From: Trichoplusia ni
Taxonomy: Eukaryota > Arthropoda > Insecta > Lepidoptera > Noctuidae
DNA: 64,000 nt
Reading direction: 5' to 3'
NCBI RefSeq assembly: GCF_003590095.1
Contig: NC_039501.1
Coordinates: 3,503,673 to 3,567,672, forward strand
Shown piece after piece: positions 1-13,500 of this stretch. Numbering within the stretch: position 1 is the first letter of the stretch; every line of letters begins with the position of its first letter. The position numbers and the translations under genes are program-made. The notes beneath the pieces were generated by a model. That model saw nothing but the letters and a program-made list of their open reading frames with translations. It was not told the DNA's origin and did not search any database.

Positions 1-1247
1 TTTTTGGATGAAATTGTTTTTTTTTTATAATGTGACATTAAAAATACATACAACTAGAAAAAAATATTCGGCAAAACAACGTTTGCTGGGTTACCTAGTG
101 TAATATATAATTATAATTGATTTAAAATACCAACCAGACAACACTGTGCAAAAGATGTATCTATATCTAACCAGATTAATAAACTACCATTTACGGATAA
201 AACAGCTTCCATACAACCTCATACAAACTTGTATGAACATACATGGAATCAAGGTAATTTATGATACTTATGCAAATGGGATTTTAGATTATTCTAATTA
301 AGTAAATGTTTTAATAATTAGTGAAGTAAACACTCTAAATTATTAGTTTTATGATACTGAACCACCCATGTTTTGCGATATTGATGATTTTTTGGGTTCC
401 GCACGCACAGGACCGTTTTGAAAGTCTCTGTTTGTGGCACTGGGTCTTTGTCTGTCTGTTTGTGTTCCTCTGTCCGTCTGTCTATCACCAGTCTGTATCT
501 CATTAACCTTGATAGACGTTTTAAATTGCACAGATGATATGCTGTTGTTAATTATGGATATAAAAGGGGGGTACAGTCATGAAGTTGACGGTGATCTTTT
601 TTGCCAATTTATTTAGTTCATTTGTACGGAACCGTCAGAGCGGCGAGTACGACTCACACTTGATCATTTAAAATTAAAACAAGATAAGGCTATTTTTATA
701 GGATTAACCAAATTAAATGCTAATGACAATTATAGTCTTTAATTTATTAAATTTTATGGATTTGTAAGAATTCAAAGTTTACCCATATGTGTCTATTTGT
801 TGATAAAAGCCTGTATTTAGAAGAATCACATAATTCAAGATGGCGCAGGATAAGAATTAATATATTTTTGATAACTATAAAGTTTACGTAAATTATAATT
901 TTCATTTGCCCACTTGCAGGGTGAAGGAAAACATATAGTTAATATTTTTTAGAAGGAAAACGTTGGAATAGCTGAAAATTGGTGGATAAGTTGCATAACT
1001 GTAGACTATGATAATATTTAAGAAACCATATTAAAAATAGTGGAAAAAACAGAAGCGTTCAATGAAAGATGAAATCCCGTATTGTGTAAACCATGAATAC
1101 TTTCCATATAGAGCAGAAAGAAGAAAAGTTTTTTTTTTGTCTCCTATTTATGTTGGTACTCTTTCTTAAGGAATGCCAGAAAAATGTTATCTAGTAAAAT
1201 AAATTTATTGTGACTCATTATTTATAATAGAATTTTCTTTGTTTCAG
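1..1247 (+). other. Upstream region, probably intron 5' of the first coding exon
   Basis: AT-rich with no supportable gene. A dispersed repeat fragment lies at about 420-655. The acceptor at 1246-1247 suggests most of this is intron between a non-coding exon and exon 1. No promoter could be identified. Confidence 0.5.
420..655. repeat. Dispersed repeat fragment (gtctgtctg-rich family)
   Basis: A gtctgtctgt/ccgtctgtct run is followed by a block ending in cggaaccgtcag and gactcacactt. Related pieces occur near 7200-7330, 25080-25230, 38935-39000, 47970-48050, 50860-50930, 52620-52720 and 62480-62580, so this is an old interspersed family. Its class is not assigned. Confidence 0.55.
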
Positions 1248-1338
1248 ATATTATGTTAAACCAGAATTCCTGAGAAAATCAACACAAATGAACCAAAAAA
1301 CGACAGTTCACCACCAATATGCTTCAAACGTATAAACT
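1248..1338 (+). other. 5' UTR part of the first coding exon
   Basis: The pyrimidine-rich stretch and cag ending at 1247 look like a splice acceptor, so the exon probably starts at 1248 and a non-coding exon lies upstream, possibly outside the window. The leader has a short upstream frame (ATG near 1253, stop after a few codons). An in-frame TAA at 1333-1335, just before the ATG at 1339, fixes the start. Confidence 0.6.
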
Positions 1339-1545
1339 ATGGCGGCAAATCACAAAGAGACATTTGAAAACGGAACGCCGTTTATAGGGCTGCGCGAGCG
1401 CAGGGCCGATTCCGAATTCAAATATAGAACGGGAAGGATATGGGTTCGACCGGATGTCGGTATACGCTTCCTGTCGGTCGCCATCTTGATAATCGGTTGC
1501 CATGGTTACCAAGAACAGAGATTTGCTATGGAACCACAAGACCAG
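1339..1545 (+). CDS. rst: rst-like exon 1: start, long n-region, signal peptide
   Basis: Residues 1-69, donor gtaag at 1546, phase 0. About 41 polar residues precede a hydrophobic run (FLSVAILIIG) and a likely cleavage after G56. The mature start YQEQRFAMEPQDQ matches the N-terminus I recall for Drosophila Rst/Kirre and joins in frame to the Ig1 exon. Confidence 0.85.
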
Positions 1546-4500
1546 GTAAGAACAAAAAATTATAAACAATCTTTTCTTCGAAGGGGTTTATTTATTTTTG
1601 CGACACCAGCTGTTTGTTCAAAATGTCTGAAGTTACGTCATAACGTAAGGACTTAATTTATTTGACCGTTTCGCCAAAATCAATTTTAAGTCTTCGGCAT
1701 AAGATTCATAATAAGTCAAAACTGTGTTGTCGATTGTAATGATATGTGATTAGTACAATCTCTGACTTGTGTCTTAGTTAGACTGTAAAAAAATTCTGTC
1801 CAAAATTTTTTTTTTATAAGAAAAAATATATTTCTAAAAAATAAATCTAGGTAAATTTCTCTAGTCGCCCATTTTATTACCGTCTATAAAAATCGTATAA
1901 ACAAACAGTCGAAAATGTTAAATATTCAGATAAAACAATAAAAAGAAAAATGCAATAAAACCACTTAAGAATCAAATGTATAACGCCATCAAATGTTAAT
2001 TAAAAACTAACTTTGGTATTTCTAAGATTAATAAATTTTATGACTTTAATTTTAATTAATGTGTAAGATAAATATTACGTAGTACCTAACTGTCTTATTA
2101 ACAAAAGTACCGTAACTTTAAATAGTGAAAACACCATCAAAAACGATTTACTTATTCAGAATGGTTAATCGCGAAAACAGACAAACAAATTGAAGAAAAA
2201 CGATTAAATTGATTACAGGGCCTAAAAATTACAACTTCTATTAGTAAAAGTTTATAAACAACAAAATTAAACTTTTCAAATCCAATAATAAAAGAAAACA
2301 ATTAATTGTTTACTTAGATAAAATATAAAACTTAAAGGAATAATAATTTCAAAATACCTAACATTTGGTACTTATTTAGTGATAATGTGCCTAATTAAAA
2401 CTTGACATCTAGGTAATTGGTTTATTACTAACATTTTTAGCAATAATTCGAATAATCAACAATCTTAAGCAGAATTTTGGCTATAAAAAACTAGACCACA
2501 TAAAACAATAAAATAATTTTAATTACTTTTTTTACAGTTTTAATTAACATAATGGTTTTATAGTTGCATAATAAGGCTGTATCGATATTCTAAGGTCAAA
2601 GACCTCAATAAAACTAACATTGATAATTCACTCGTTAAACTGTTGTAAAACTTTAGTTTATGTGTTGTTATAGCTTTAACTTTTAATTTAATTAAAGTTA
2701 TCTTCACGCTGTTATTGAAGAGGTTAGTAGAATTTGTATGCGACATATAATATTCTACAACTTTCACACAACGCCATCTAGTCTCAAACTAAGCAAAGCT
2801 TGTATTATGAGCACTAGACAAGTGATAAACATACTTATATATTTCTATAAAATAAGTTATAAATTACACCCAGACACCACAAAATATGATATTGCTCATG
2901 ACTCAAACACTTTTCCTGGGTGGAGATCGAACCCACAACCTCGGATTTAGCAGCCAGGGTCACTAACCACTTGACCAGAAGGCCAGACAGTTATATATTA
3001 TTAGTTCTTTATTCAGTTGTGTATCTTCCTAGTTTAGTTTGAAAGACCCAAAACAGGCAAAACGTTTGACACAAGCACATAGTTTTGTGTGACAGCTGAT
3101 GGACCAAAATCAACGGTCAATAACCTATTCGCGGTCAATGCGTGATGAATTGCAATGCGTTACCACGCGTCAGTCAAACGTGGGAGACATTGCACAGTGG
3201 TTCAAGTTTAGTCAGTAAGAGTCTGACATTACCCGCGACCAGGCCAGTTTGGTGTCCAAGTGGATTTTCCCGCTTTGTCAATAGGAAATAAAAAAGAAAT
3301 GTATAATCATTTAAAAAAAAAAATGATACCTACGTACCTTTCTTAGAAACTAAAATACAAAAAAAGTCAAATATCTTGCGATATTTGACACAACATAAGT
3401 GCCAAGTGGAACAGATAGTATCATAGTATGCTAAAGTTCATTCAACTGCAAATCCAAAATAAAAGACTTGCATATTTGTAAGAAACCTAGTACAAATAGG
3501 TATGCAAATCACGTAAATAGACTTCTAGAAATTAAACAACAAAAATAATAATAAACATCTAGATTATACTATTCTTCACCAATAAATAATATTAAATTAC
3601 AATTTAAATAAAAACACATAAATCAACTTTCAAAAATAGAAAATAAAAAATAAAACAAAAATAAATAATTATTTCCCCATTTTAATCAGACCACAGAGTG
3701 AATAAATCAGTATGCAGACATTTAAAAAAGATAATAATCTGTCAAATATTTTAGTATAATTATGTAGGCGCGTATTCTTAAATCAATGTTAAATGAATAT
3801 TTATATATGAGATTAGTGGAATCTTGATAATATACGCATGATTAAATAGAATCGGTGTTAACAGGAAAGGCGACGGTTTTAGAATAGTTTGAGCGTTAGT
3901 AAATATTTTTATGAGTGGTATTAGCTAATAGGAATAGTGATAGAAGGTAGACAGAACTTTTTTTTATTTCGTGTTTTTTTAATGGGGATACATTATTTCT
4001 TCATTAAATTTTTATTTTATGGGAAATCCTATTTTTCTCCTTATGACACAAAGCCATTGGGAGTTTTGCAATCCGTAATAATGTAGTTTCAGATGAAAAT
4101 TCATTATAATTTTTAAATTAATTAACAATAAAAATACAATGAGTTAGGTCTCCAAACTCTATTCCAGTTTATAAGTTTACAGCTTATAACAAAATAATTA
4201 TTCGTCGAATCCCTAATGCAATGAATACTTAGAAAAACACTTAAGATTGAAATAAATAGTGTCAAAGCTTTTAAATGGACTCGAAATGGATTTATTATTA
4301 CAGTTTGTATAAGTCGACTGAGATTTAGCAAGCGTAAATAGATGAACGAAAATAGGATCAAGTAACTAGGGTCGCCGTGAAGGGCGACAAAACCGGGGTT
4401 CTAACTAAAATAAACACATTAGGATTATACCCTTATCTTCAAAAGACAACAAAAGCAAAAATAACTTGGAAAAAAAACGGTGAAGTGCGACACTGACGCA

Positions 4501-7500
4501 AATGAGGGTTTCGTTCAATTAGAAAAAAAACCAAAAAGCTTAAGAAAAAAAACTTGGTCACCCAAGCAACGGCTGCTTGAGCTCGGTTTTAATTTAATAA
4601 TTTCTAGTTTTAGTGGTAACAGAAATATATCAACAGTGAAAACATCAACCGTCTTGCGATATATTTATTTATTTAATCACATAAACACAAACATAAAATT
4701 AACATTTCACGAATCTTAATATTAGTGTTCATATTAATTATAGATGACATGTGCACAGTACAAATAAAAAATAACAGTAAATAGATCCTGGTGATAGATG
4801 GACTGACAGAACCATGCTAATAATATCGTAAGCTTTTGTGTACGGACCTGAAAGGCAAGAAAAAAAATATAACATCACAATATCATCATAACTTGCGTTT
4901 ATAATAAACAAAGTACAAATCCGTCTATATGAACTAATTTCAGCCTCAAACCTAGCAGTTTTATGACCCATTGTTTGTCCCATTCCCCCAACTGCCTCCG
5001 TACAGTATAAATTTAAATGCATAATTGTCATACTCATTTGCATAGGCATTCCGTTAGACTGTGACATACGTATCAGAACGAAAATCAGTAGCGATGTTAG
5101 AATTTCAAGAATCTATATCGGTTCGAAACACATGGCAACAATAAATGAATACAAATTATTATCTTTAAGATTCTGATCTGTTAATCTGTTAATTTTTTAA
5201 ATACGTCGCGTCCGTGTTTCAGTTGGTATTTTTTAGGCTGTGACACCTCTAGTGGCGCCATTTATGCGTATCTGTATTTGGAATCTATTCATATTCCGAG
5301 AATGTTGTTCGATTTTGTATGTATGTAATATATTTTATATATGTGTAGAACTTTTTATGTGGTTAGATTCCCGCTAAAACTCTCACTAAACTACCTATTT
5401 ATACATAGTCACTGTATATTTTATTTCATTGCTTAATTCTATCGTTTTTTTTAATGTATTTTGCACTACAATTTATAACCTACTCAGAAAATAGGGAAAA
5501 CCAGGATTGACCTGCAACTAGAGGCATTACTGTAACGTTTTAAAAGTGCCTGGAAAACATTATTTTGATTTTGATTGAAAATATTGGTATCTAATCTCGC
5601 CAATCCGCAGAGAGCTTTCGTGGTGTTCAATGTTAAAATTTTCCTTATATGGCTAGAGGCTTGTGCCTAGAAGTCGGACGTATATAGGCTGGTATTATAA
5701 TTACAAAATAACTATTATACTGAAAAAAAGCAATGTTTTATTAAAGGTCGGGTTTTATGAATGGTTGTTATTTAATTACTAAAGAAATAAGTTAGTCCGT
5801 AAGTTAATTAGAAAAAAACTATGCTGTCAGTATGTTGCACTTACCAGTTTAGTTCGAAAAGATAATAAAAATAGAGCCTCCCAACAAAGGTTTCCTAAAC
5901 ATAAAAGTTATTTAAAATCTCTACTTAATTTTAATTAAACCATCTTATTAACAAACTTTAAAATTCAAACTTTTAATTTTAAAAGCATAAACAAGCAAAT
6001 CCTCTTAACAAAACCAAAACTGTGGTTAGTTGAAAGCATGTGACATCTTTTCAAAAACCTTGTGCAAAAACTGCAAATGAAAACACATAACAATTTTGAG
6101 TCTTATTTGCAAAGCCATAAATTCCATTTTAGTTATAAGTGTTTGTAGAAACGTGAGAGTTATAATATCTACTAAGACTTTTTAGGCAACCACTAGCTAA
6201 CAAATTGTGCTAAAAGATTGCATTTGTACTAAGTAATGAGTGTTCACATGAAAAATCATGTAAAAATAAGTATAGTTTTAAATTGAGTATTTAAATAAAT
6301 TTTGTAATATTAATCTGTATAGTTCGTCGGACAGATTTTTTTAAAAAATATTAAAATTATTGAAAAAGTAAGGACGGTAAAAAAGCACTTATGATTTGTA
6401 GAGGGGGCTAACAACATCACTTGCTAGTAAATAAATGTACTGGCAAGTGACGTCACACGAGATTTTATATGGAACCTTCATTTCTTTTCGACATAAAAGA
6501 AAAAATACGTATCTAGTCATGCAGTGCAAACATGGCTGCCAATATTGACGACTTCTCCTTTCGCGGGTCTGCTGGCAGAGATTTCTTAAGAAATAAGCAG
6601 TACCCTTGTACATCATTTATATTTATGTTATGTTACTTTTAAGACCTCTTGTGTGTGTACATAAATTATTAAATAAATAAATAGGTTAACAACAGCCAAC
6701 CGACTGTTGGAACTCCTATTTACAATGGACGATGAGTAAAAAGAAATTGGATAAAAGACACTATTTGTACACTCCTAAGTGATTTACCAATATAGTAATT
6801 TGTAATATGGTAATCACTGTCAATACAATGAATAAAAACATTTTATGCATTTTATTAAAGTCTTATGCGATAATACATTTTAAGTAGTTTATGCAAGCCG
6901 ATTACAAAATAAATAACAAGGACACATCGAAATAATAATACGTTAATCAGTTTAATTATAAGTTAAAACGTATGAGTTGCGTATATTTCGAAAATAATAG
7001 CAGTATTATTCGTACATATTGGGACCCCAATTATTATTTTTCGTAAATAATTGTTGTGATTTTATAAATAAGAATCAAATTACATGATCGCTTTTAATAA
7101 ATAAATCCTTGAAAATAATTAAGGCTTTTTGTGCTCAAAATTTGAATGTCCTTGTCATTCGTTCGTAATTATATTGCAATGTTCTTTTTTTTTGTTATTA
7201 CTTTTTCGAGTCCGTACTAAAATGCTGTATCTTATCCACGCCAGTTAAAAGGCTGTATCTCATGAACCTTGAAGGCTAGATAGTTAAAATTTTCACAGAT
7301 TATGTATTGATGTTGCCGTTATAATATTAAAAGCTCGCAGCTTTACCTGTCTCGAAGTCTTTTATAGCTGCAAAAACATTACACACTTTTACTAAGTCGG
7401 ATAAAAGCTTTTATGTTAATATAAAGTATCAGCTACCTCCACACCAAATTTCATCGAAATCGAACCACTCAGTCCGGCGTTAAGAACCAACAAACATACA

Positions 7501-10500
7501 AAAACACACAAACTTTCAAATTTGTGTGATTAAATGATTAAAAATTTGTCTTTTTTTCGCAGAGTGCAATCATAGGATCGCGAGTGACTCTCCCATGTCG
7601 CGTAGAGAACAAGGTGGGGACTCTACAATGGACGAAGGACGACTTCGGTCTTGGGACGCACAGGAACCTCAGCGGATACGACCGGTACGCCATGATCGGG
7701 AGCGACGAAGAAGGTTGGTATTCTTATTTAACTTGTTAAACCTTATGACTGCACGGATGCACGGATAGCCAAGGTTGAGGTCACCATGCCAAACCCTCTG
7801 AGTGCGATGTGTCGCGGGTTTGATCCCCGCGTAGGACAAGCATTTGTGTTATCCACGAACGCCTGTCCCGAGTCTGGGTGTCTTTGTGCATGTGATTTGA
7901 ATGTTTGTAAAACTTCCTGCGATACAAAGATTAAATTCTTTTGGGAGTTGTTAAAAAAACCTTATTTCAGGCAAGGGCAAAAGGCCTCCCCCAAATTCTT
8001 CGAAAATACGACGTGACGTTTTAATTTAATTTCTATTCGTTCATCGGTCATTGTAGAGCAGAATCATGTTCGCCAACACTCTTTTCCCTATCTATTAGAG
8101 CCCGATCTAGAAGAAATGAACAATTGAATCAAAATGAAAATGTTTTTATTTCCAATACTTACAACTACAACTGATCTAAATTTAAGGATTTTCTATAGGA
8201 GGGTAAAAAAAATACAACAAAATCGGTTCATCCACTCCGAAGTTCTAAGGTTACACACTTCAAAAACAGACAAATTGAGGACCTCCTTCTTTATAAAGTC
8301 GGAGAAAAAAGTGTATTTTTTCTTCTTTAAAATCGGCTAAAACGTTCCTTATTGTAATAAAAGAAAACATTAACGTTGGTCATCACTTCGCATTTTGGCC
8401 GTGACTCAGATGTAAATAAAAACGCACTTTTACACACAAATGTAAACAAACGATGTATTTTGATCTTTAAGTAACAGGAATAGAGTTTAAAATGCAGAGG
8501 TAGGACAGGCACATTGTATACCAATTTACGGGAAAACTTTTAGGGATCCGTTTTTGATAAATTTAATATATTTTGAGATATTTTCAATTAGATTGTTATT
8601 TGGAGATCATTGTTTAGATAAATGCTTAATGAATTTTATTCTCATAAATTTTATGACATACCATTTTTAACTGACATTTTTGACAAAAAAAAATCCATAA
8701 GAAACTGAATGGTTCAATATTTGTACTTTACTTTTATGACGTTTATATTCATTGTAAAAGACTATAAATTACAAGTAAAAATTAAGCTCTCAAATCAACG
8801 TAAAAATATAATTTATATACTGAGATATCTTTTTTCATCACACAATTTAAGTATACGGAACATCTTCTGAAAACCGAATCACACTTAACACCTTAAAAAA
8901 AAGTTGATTATTTGGCACACTCCTGTACGTCGAAAAAATAACACAGCGAAAGATATTTGGGTAAATTACAGCTAGCTGTGTATTACTTTGAACTAAATAA
9001 GGCTAAGACAACACCTGTTATGTTATATTCAAAGTTTATTCTCAAAGGGGCAGGCAGACACGTACTTTAAAACATGGTATAAGAATACCCATTTCTTTTT
9101 GTACAAATTGTATGTGGGAACAATGTGTGATTAGAAAATAGGTTATTTGTAGAGGCGTTTTGACAGGACGTCAGTTAATACTTGCTTACTTAATATTTAA
9201 TTTTATACTATTTTAACTACTTACTACTACTACTTAATAAAAAGTTTTACTAAAACTGGTTCAGTCGTTTGTACGTGAAGAGGTAACAAACATACATATC
9301 AATAGTAATACTAATTTTCAGAATTTAATTTCACAACCAAAAGCTACAGCTTTATAAATCTGATTTTGTATTGCTATGAGTTGGAAAACAATTTTTTGGA
9401 GAGTTTTGAAAAGAGCTCAGTTTAGATACAGAACCCGACTAAAATCAATTCACAGCCACACTCACAGCGGACAAACTTAGAAACCCTTCTTTTCACGTAT
9501 TGCTTAAAAAAAAACAAAATATCAGTTACCTAGTAGTTTGAACATTAAACATAAAGTACAGGGCAATAAATTACAAAATTATGATTTTGTAAATAATATG
9601 TTTGTTTTATTCTCATTGCATTTAGAATGACTATACTATTAAAATAATAGTTTAGTTAGTTTAGTTCCTAGACACTACTAATTTTAGATGATTAAGAAGG
9701 TTAAACATAAAATGAGATTATTTCTTGTATATACATGAAGTTGGAGTTTGGTTGCGTTGTGATGTATGATTAAAAAAGTTACCTACAAAATAATGATCCA
9801 TGTATGTAAGTGTACATTATTAGCCTGTGACGCCTCCCAGAATACAATAATAAATTACAAAATTAAATTTCTAAACACAATTTATCTAACACATCGGTTA
9901 TCTCGACCTTTCTTATTAAACAAGGAAATGCAATTGATATCCTTTCCTTTCGTTTCCTTTCTACAAACGAACGTATCCCATAGGCGATAGGCATGATTGC
10001 AATCTGAGACCTAACTACCTTCATAAGTAATACTATGTAATAGTGGGAGCGAGATGCCACATACTCTGTGTAGCGCCGTCTCTCTTGCACATTTGTACCA
10101 GTGTTACAATAAGAGATGGATATATAGTTATAGTAAGCTTCCTGGGGGCTTACTGATACGTCTTAAAGAATTATTTATAATATTAGTAACAATTTTGTAA
10201 AATATTGTATCAAAAATCAAGAGCGATCGATCCGAGATAAGAAAAGTTTGTTTCTGGTTGAAAGTTGTTGAAGATATTTGTATTAAATTATTATTATTCG
10301 ATCCCCACTTAGAAAAATCGTTTGTGTATGCCACAAATACTTGTCCTGAGTTAGGGTGTCTCCGCGATATGCGAGAGTCGTTTAAAATGGAGTTCTAGTT
10401 AACTATCGAATTATAATAACTGATTAAACAACTTATAACCACTTTAAGAAAATGGCAGCTAGTATTCTGACTGTTCTGAGGCTCTGTAAACGTATAATAT

Positions 10501-13500
10501 CAAAATCAAAGTCCAATTTAAAACATAAAAACTATCAAGAAAAAACAACAACAATATTTAAATCGACAAAATACAGACATCACTAAAGCAGTAACTTATC
10601 TTAAACTAACAATCCAATAAATAAACTAAATAAAATTTATTGATATTTCGAGGTTAAACTGGCTTTATAGACCTTTGACTTTATACATCAAACTAACACG
10701 GGTACGCCCACGCGAATTTACAAATGAAATACAACCTCCTTGCTGTTGTAAAAAAACCTGTCAAATATAACTACGGTGATTTGATTTTGATTAATGTTCT
10801 GAAAAAGTAAAAAAGTGATGGAGAAAAAAATGGTGTTTTCGGAATTAAGGTAAAAGTTGTCGAACGGAATTTGAGATTGGGATATAAGTCATTTGAGACA
10901 TAAAGCTGAAAGTCAGAATGTAGAAGTCTGTATAATATCTCTTTTAATTCACGGGATAATTTTATGAAAAGACCCGGTCCTTTTTAAAGGCGTGTATTGG
11001 GACACAGGTCCAACATGCAGAGGCCTTGTTAAGAACTTCAGGTATTCTGAAATGTGATGACGCATCTAATTAGGATCATTCACCTCTGTTCTATTGGAGA
11101 ATTTACAATATTAATATGATACTTCAAAAACATAAAGCGAAAGAACTAAAAATATTATTTTTTTAAGATTTAAACCTAGCAGAACTCAGGCAAGAGTTAC
11201 AAAAATATTGAATAAATAATTTCTTTGTAGTATACGATAAAATAAGCACCCACATACATACATATATTACATGATAACACAAAAAACCCCATATTTTCTT
11301 TGTTCTAAAATATTAGTTTTACAAACATTTTGATCCCTAGCGTTTTACCTAAATTGTATATGAAACAGAGCTGACACAGCGACCGATGGTCGATGGACAG
11401 GCGTTTGACGGACGGACACGACAACTTTATAATAGTAGCTTCTATGTCACAAAGGCAATGGAAAAAACTAGTATTTGTATTTTTTGTATAGCAATAGGTA
11501 TCAATCATTTAGAAGCATTTACGTTACGAAAACCTTTACCTGACGAGTTTATTATTGTATTCCAATTTTTAAGATTTTCTTTATTTATTTTCAAAATTCG
11601 TCTCAATAATTTTAGTAATCTACATTGATACAAGTGTCTTCTGAATCTTGATTGCCACATTTCCCTTTTTCTTATGGTCTATTGAGCTCAAGGATCACGC
11701 TAAAAATTATTTCTTCGAGTTAAAAATTGCTTGAAACATCATCATCAACATCAATCACTCTGAGATACTTTGATATGAGTCTATCTACAAATTTCAGTAC
11801 CTTCCTCGCTTTTCAACTTAGTCTTAAATCAGTTTTTAGTTCATTTTTTATTCTTTCTCTAAAAATAGATCTCGAAAACATATTAAAAAATCTGTGTCAT
11901 TCAATTTTAAATCGCCTCGCTGACTATTTAAGGTACAATTTACTAAATCAATGGTACAAGGTGCCGGCTAATCAGACTCGTTACCCAATTTACCTAATTA
12001 ACGCTCGTGATTCGATGTTTAATTGGCTAAGAAATGCATGTCTCATCGAATTGATGGCCATTTAATGTAATTAAGGATGGATGCATAAGTACATAATAAA
12101 TGTACGAATACGGCTTTTATTCTGGTTTTTAAAGAGGAATATATTAACTTCTTTTTAAATCAAGACAGTGAGAAATAGAGTTGTGATTATACAGAAAATC
12201 AAAGCAATGAAAAATAGTTCCTACAAAAATATTCCAATTCACATTCATATTTCACTATCCATTAAATACATGCTCTCAAAAATACATTTTTAACTTGATC
12301 TTTACATCAAATACAAAATCAATCAATAATTTCAAAAAATGCCTTGTACATTCACTTTTAAAATGTTATACATTGACTATAGGTGCACGGTTCAAAATAT
12401 CATTACTATGGAGAAGAACCACCTAGAAACTCTTTGTCTCTCTCTACTCTTTTAATTTACAGTATAATTAAAGTTAATAAGTAAAACCTGATTTTGGAGT
12501 ATTGCAAGTTGTTGCGACATTATTTTGAACTTATATAATGTCTCTAACCAAGGGGTATCGTGTTGCCCATATAATTGGGTTGAGGAGGTCAGATAGGCAG
12601 TCGCTCCTTGTAAAACACTGGTACTCAGCTGAAGCCGGTTAGACTGGAAGCCGACCCCAACATAGTTGGGAAAAGGCTAGGCCAATAATGATCCAGTATT
12701 GGACCCCGAAATCCGCAATAAAGTCCCTGTCCCAAAAAACAATATCAATCCACTTTTCTATTACAAACTCTTACTCATACATACATTTGAATAAAAAAGA
12801 TTCATTTTTCATCTCATACATTTGCACACGATATAATTAGAATTTTTACGCAACAAAAGTCGTTGACCGCTCAGATCTTGGCTGCCATTTCTAATAACTA
12901 TTAAATGAACGCGGAATTTAGACTCAAGGTTATTTAAGATTTATTTGGCAGGTAGAAAACAATAGTAAAGATTTAGGAATATTTTTGTTAAAAATATGGC
13001 CTAATGTTTGACTTGTTGTCATGGGACAAATTGAACTAAGCTTTTTTAAATCTCTTATTGATTTTCTTTGTATAATATCTTCTAATATTTAAATTTCTCG
13101 TGACACGGTGTACAACATCGAACTCTTCCGAAACGGCATAATTATACAGATTCTAGCTGTCTATGGGGTCATGAAAAAGAAATAGTGTTTAATTCTTAGA
13201 CCTACCTGGAGAAGTTCAATTACATACATGACAAAAAATTTATATATTACATTGATTACTAAATATAGGTATATGATCCATAACACAGAAATTTATTTCA
13301 TTAAAGAACATATATTGTCTTGGAGTATGCTTGCCCAGCTTTTTGTGACCGTTCCATTTTCATGCTCTTGTATTTTGTCTAGTCGACACTTAATTTCCAA
13401 TCGTCTAGCACCTTGGTTCACTACCTTCTTCTATAACATCGTGTCTAAAACAATAAACAGACGTATAGCAAAGATTACTTCAATACCTTTTGCTGTGGCG

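Noticed and set aside
434..616. Short plus-strand frame rich in Cys, Leu, Ser and Val
   Set aside because: Translation of the gtctgtctgt dispersed repeat, not a gene.
1324..1569. Minus-strand frame over the first coding exon
   Set aside because: Shadow of exon 1, whose plus-strand frame has a proper donor and joins in frame to Ig1.
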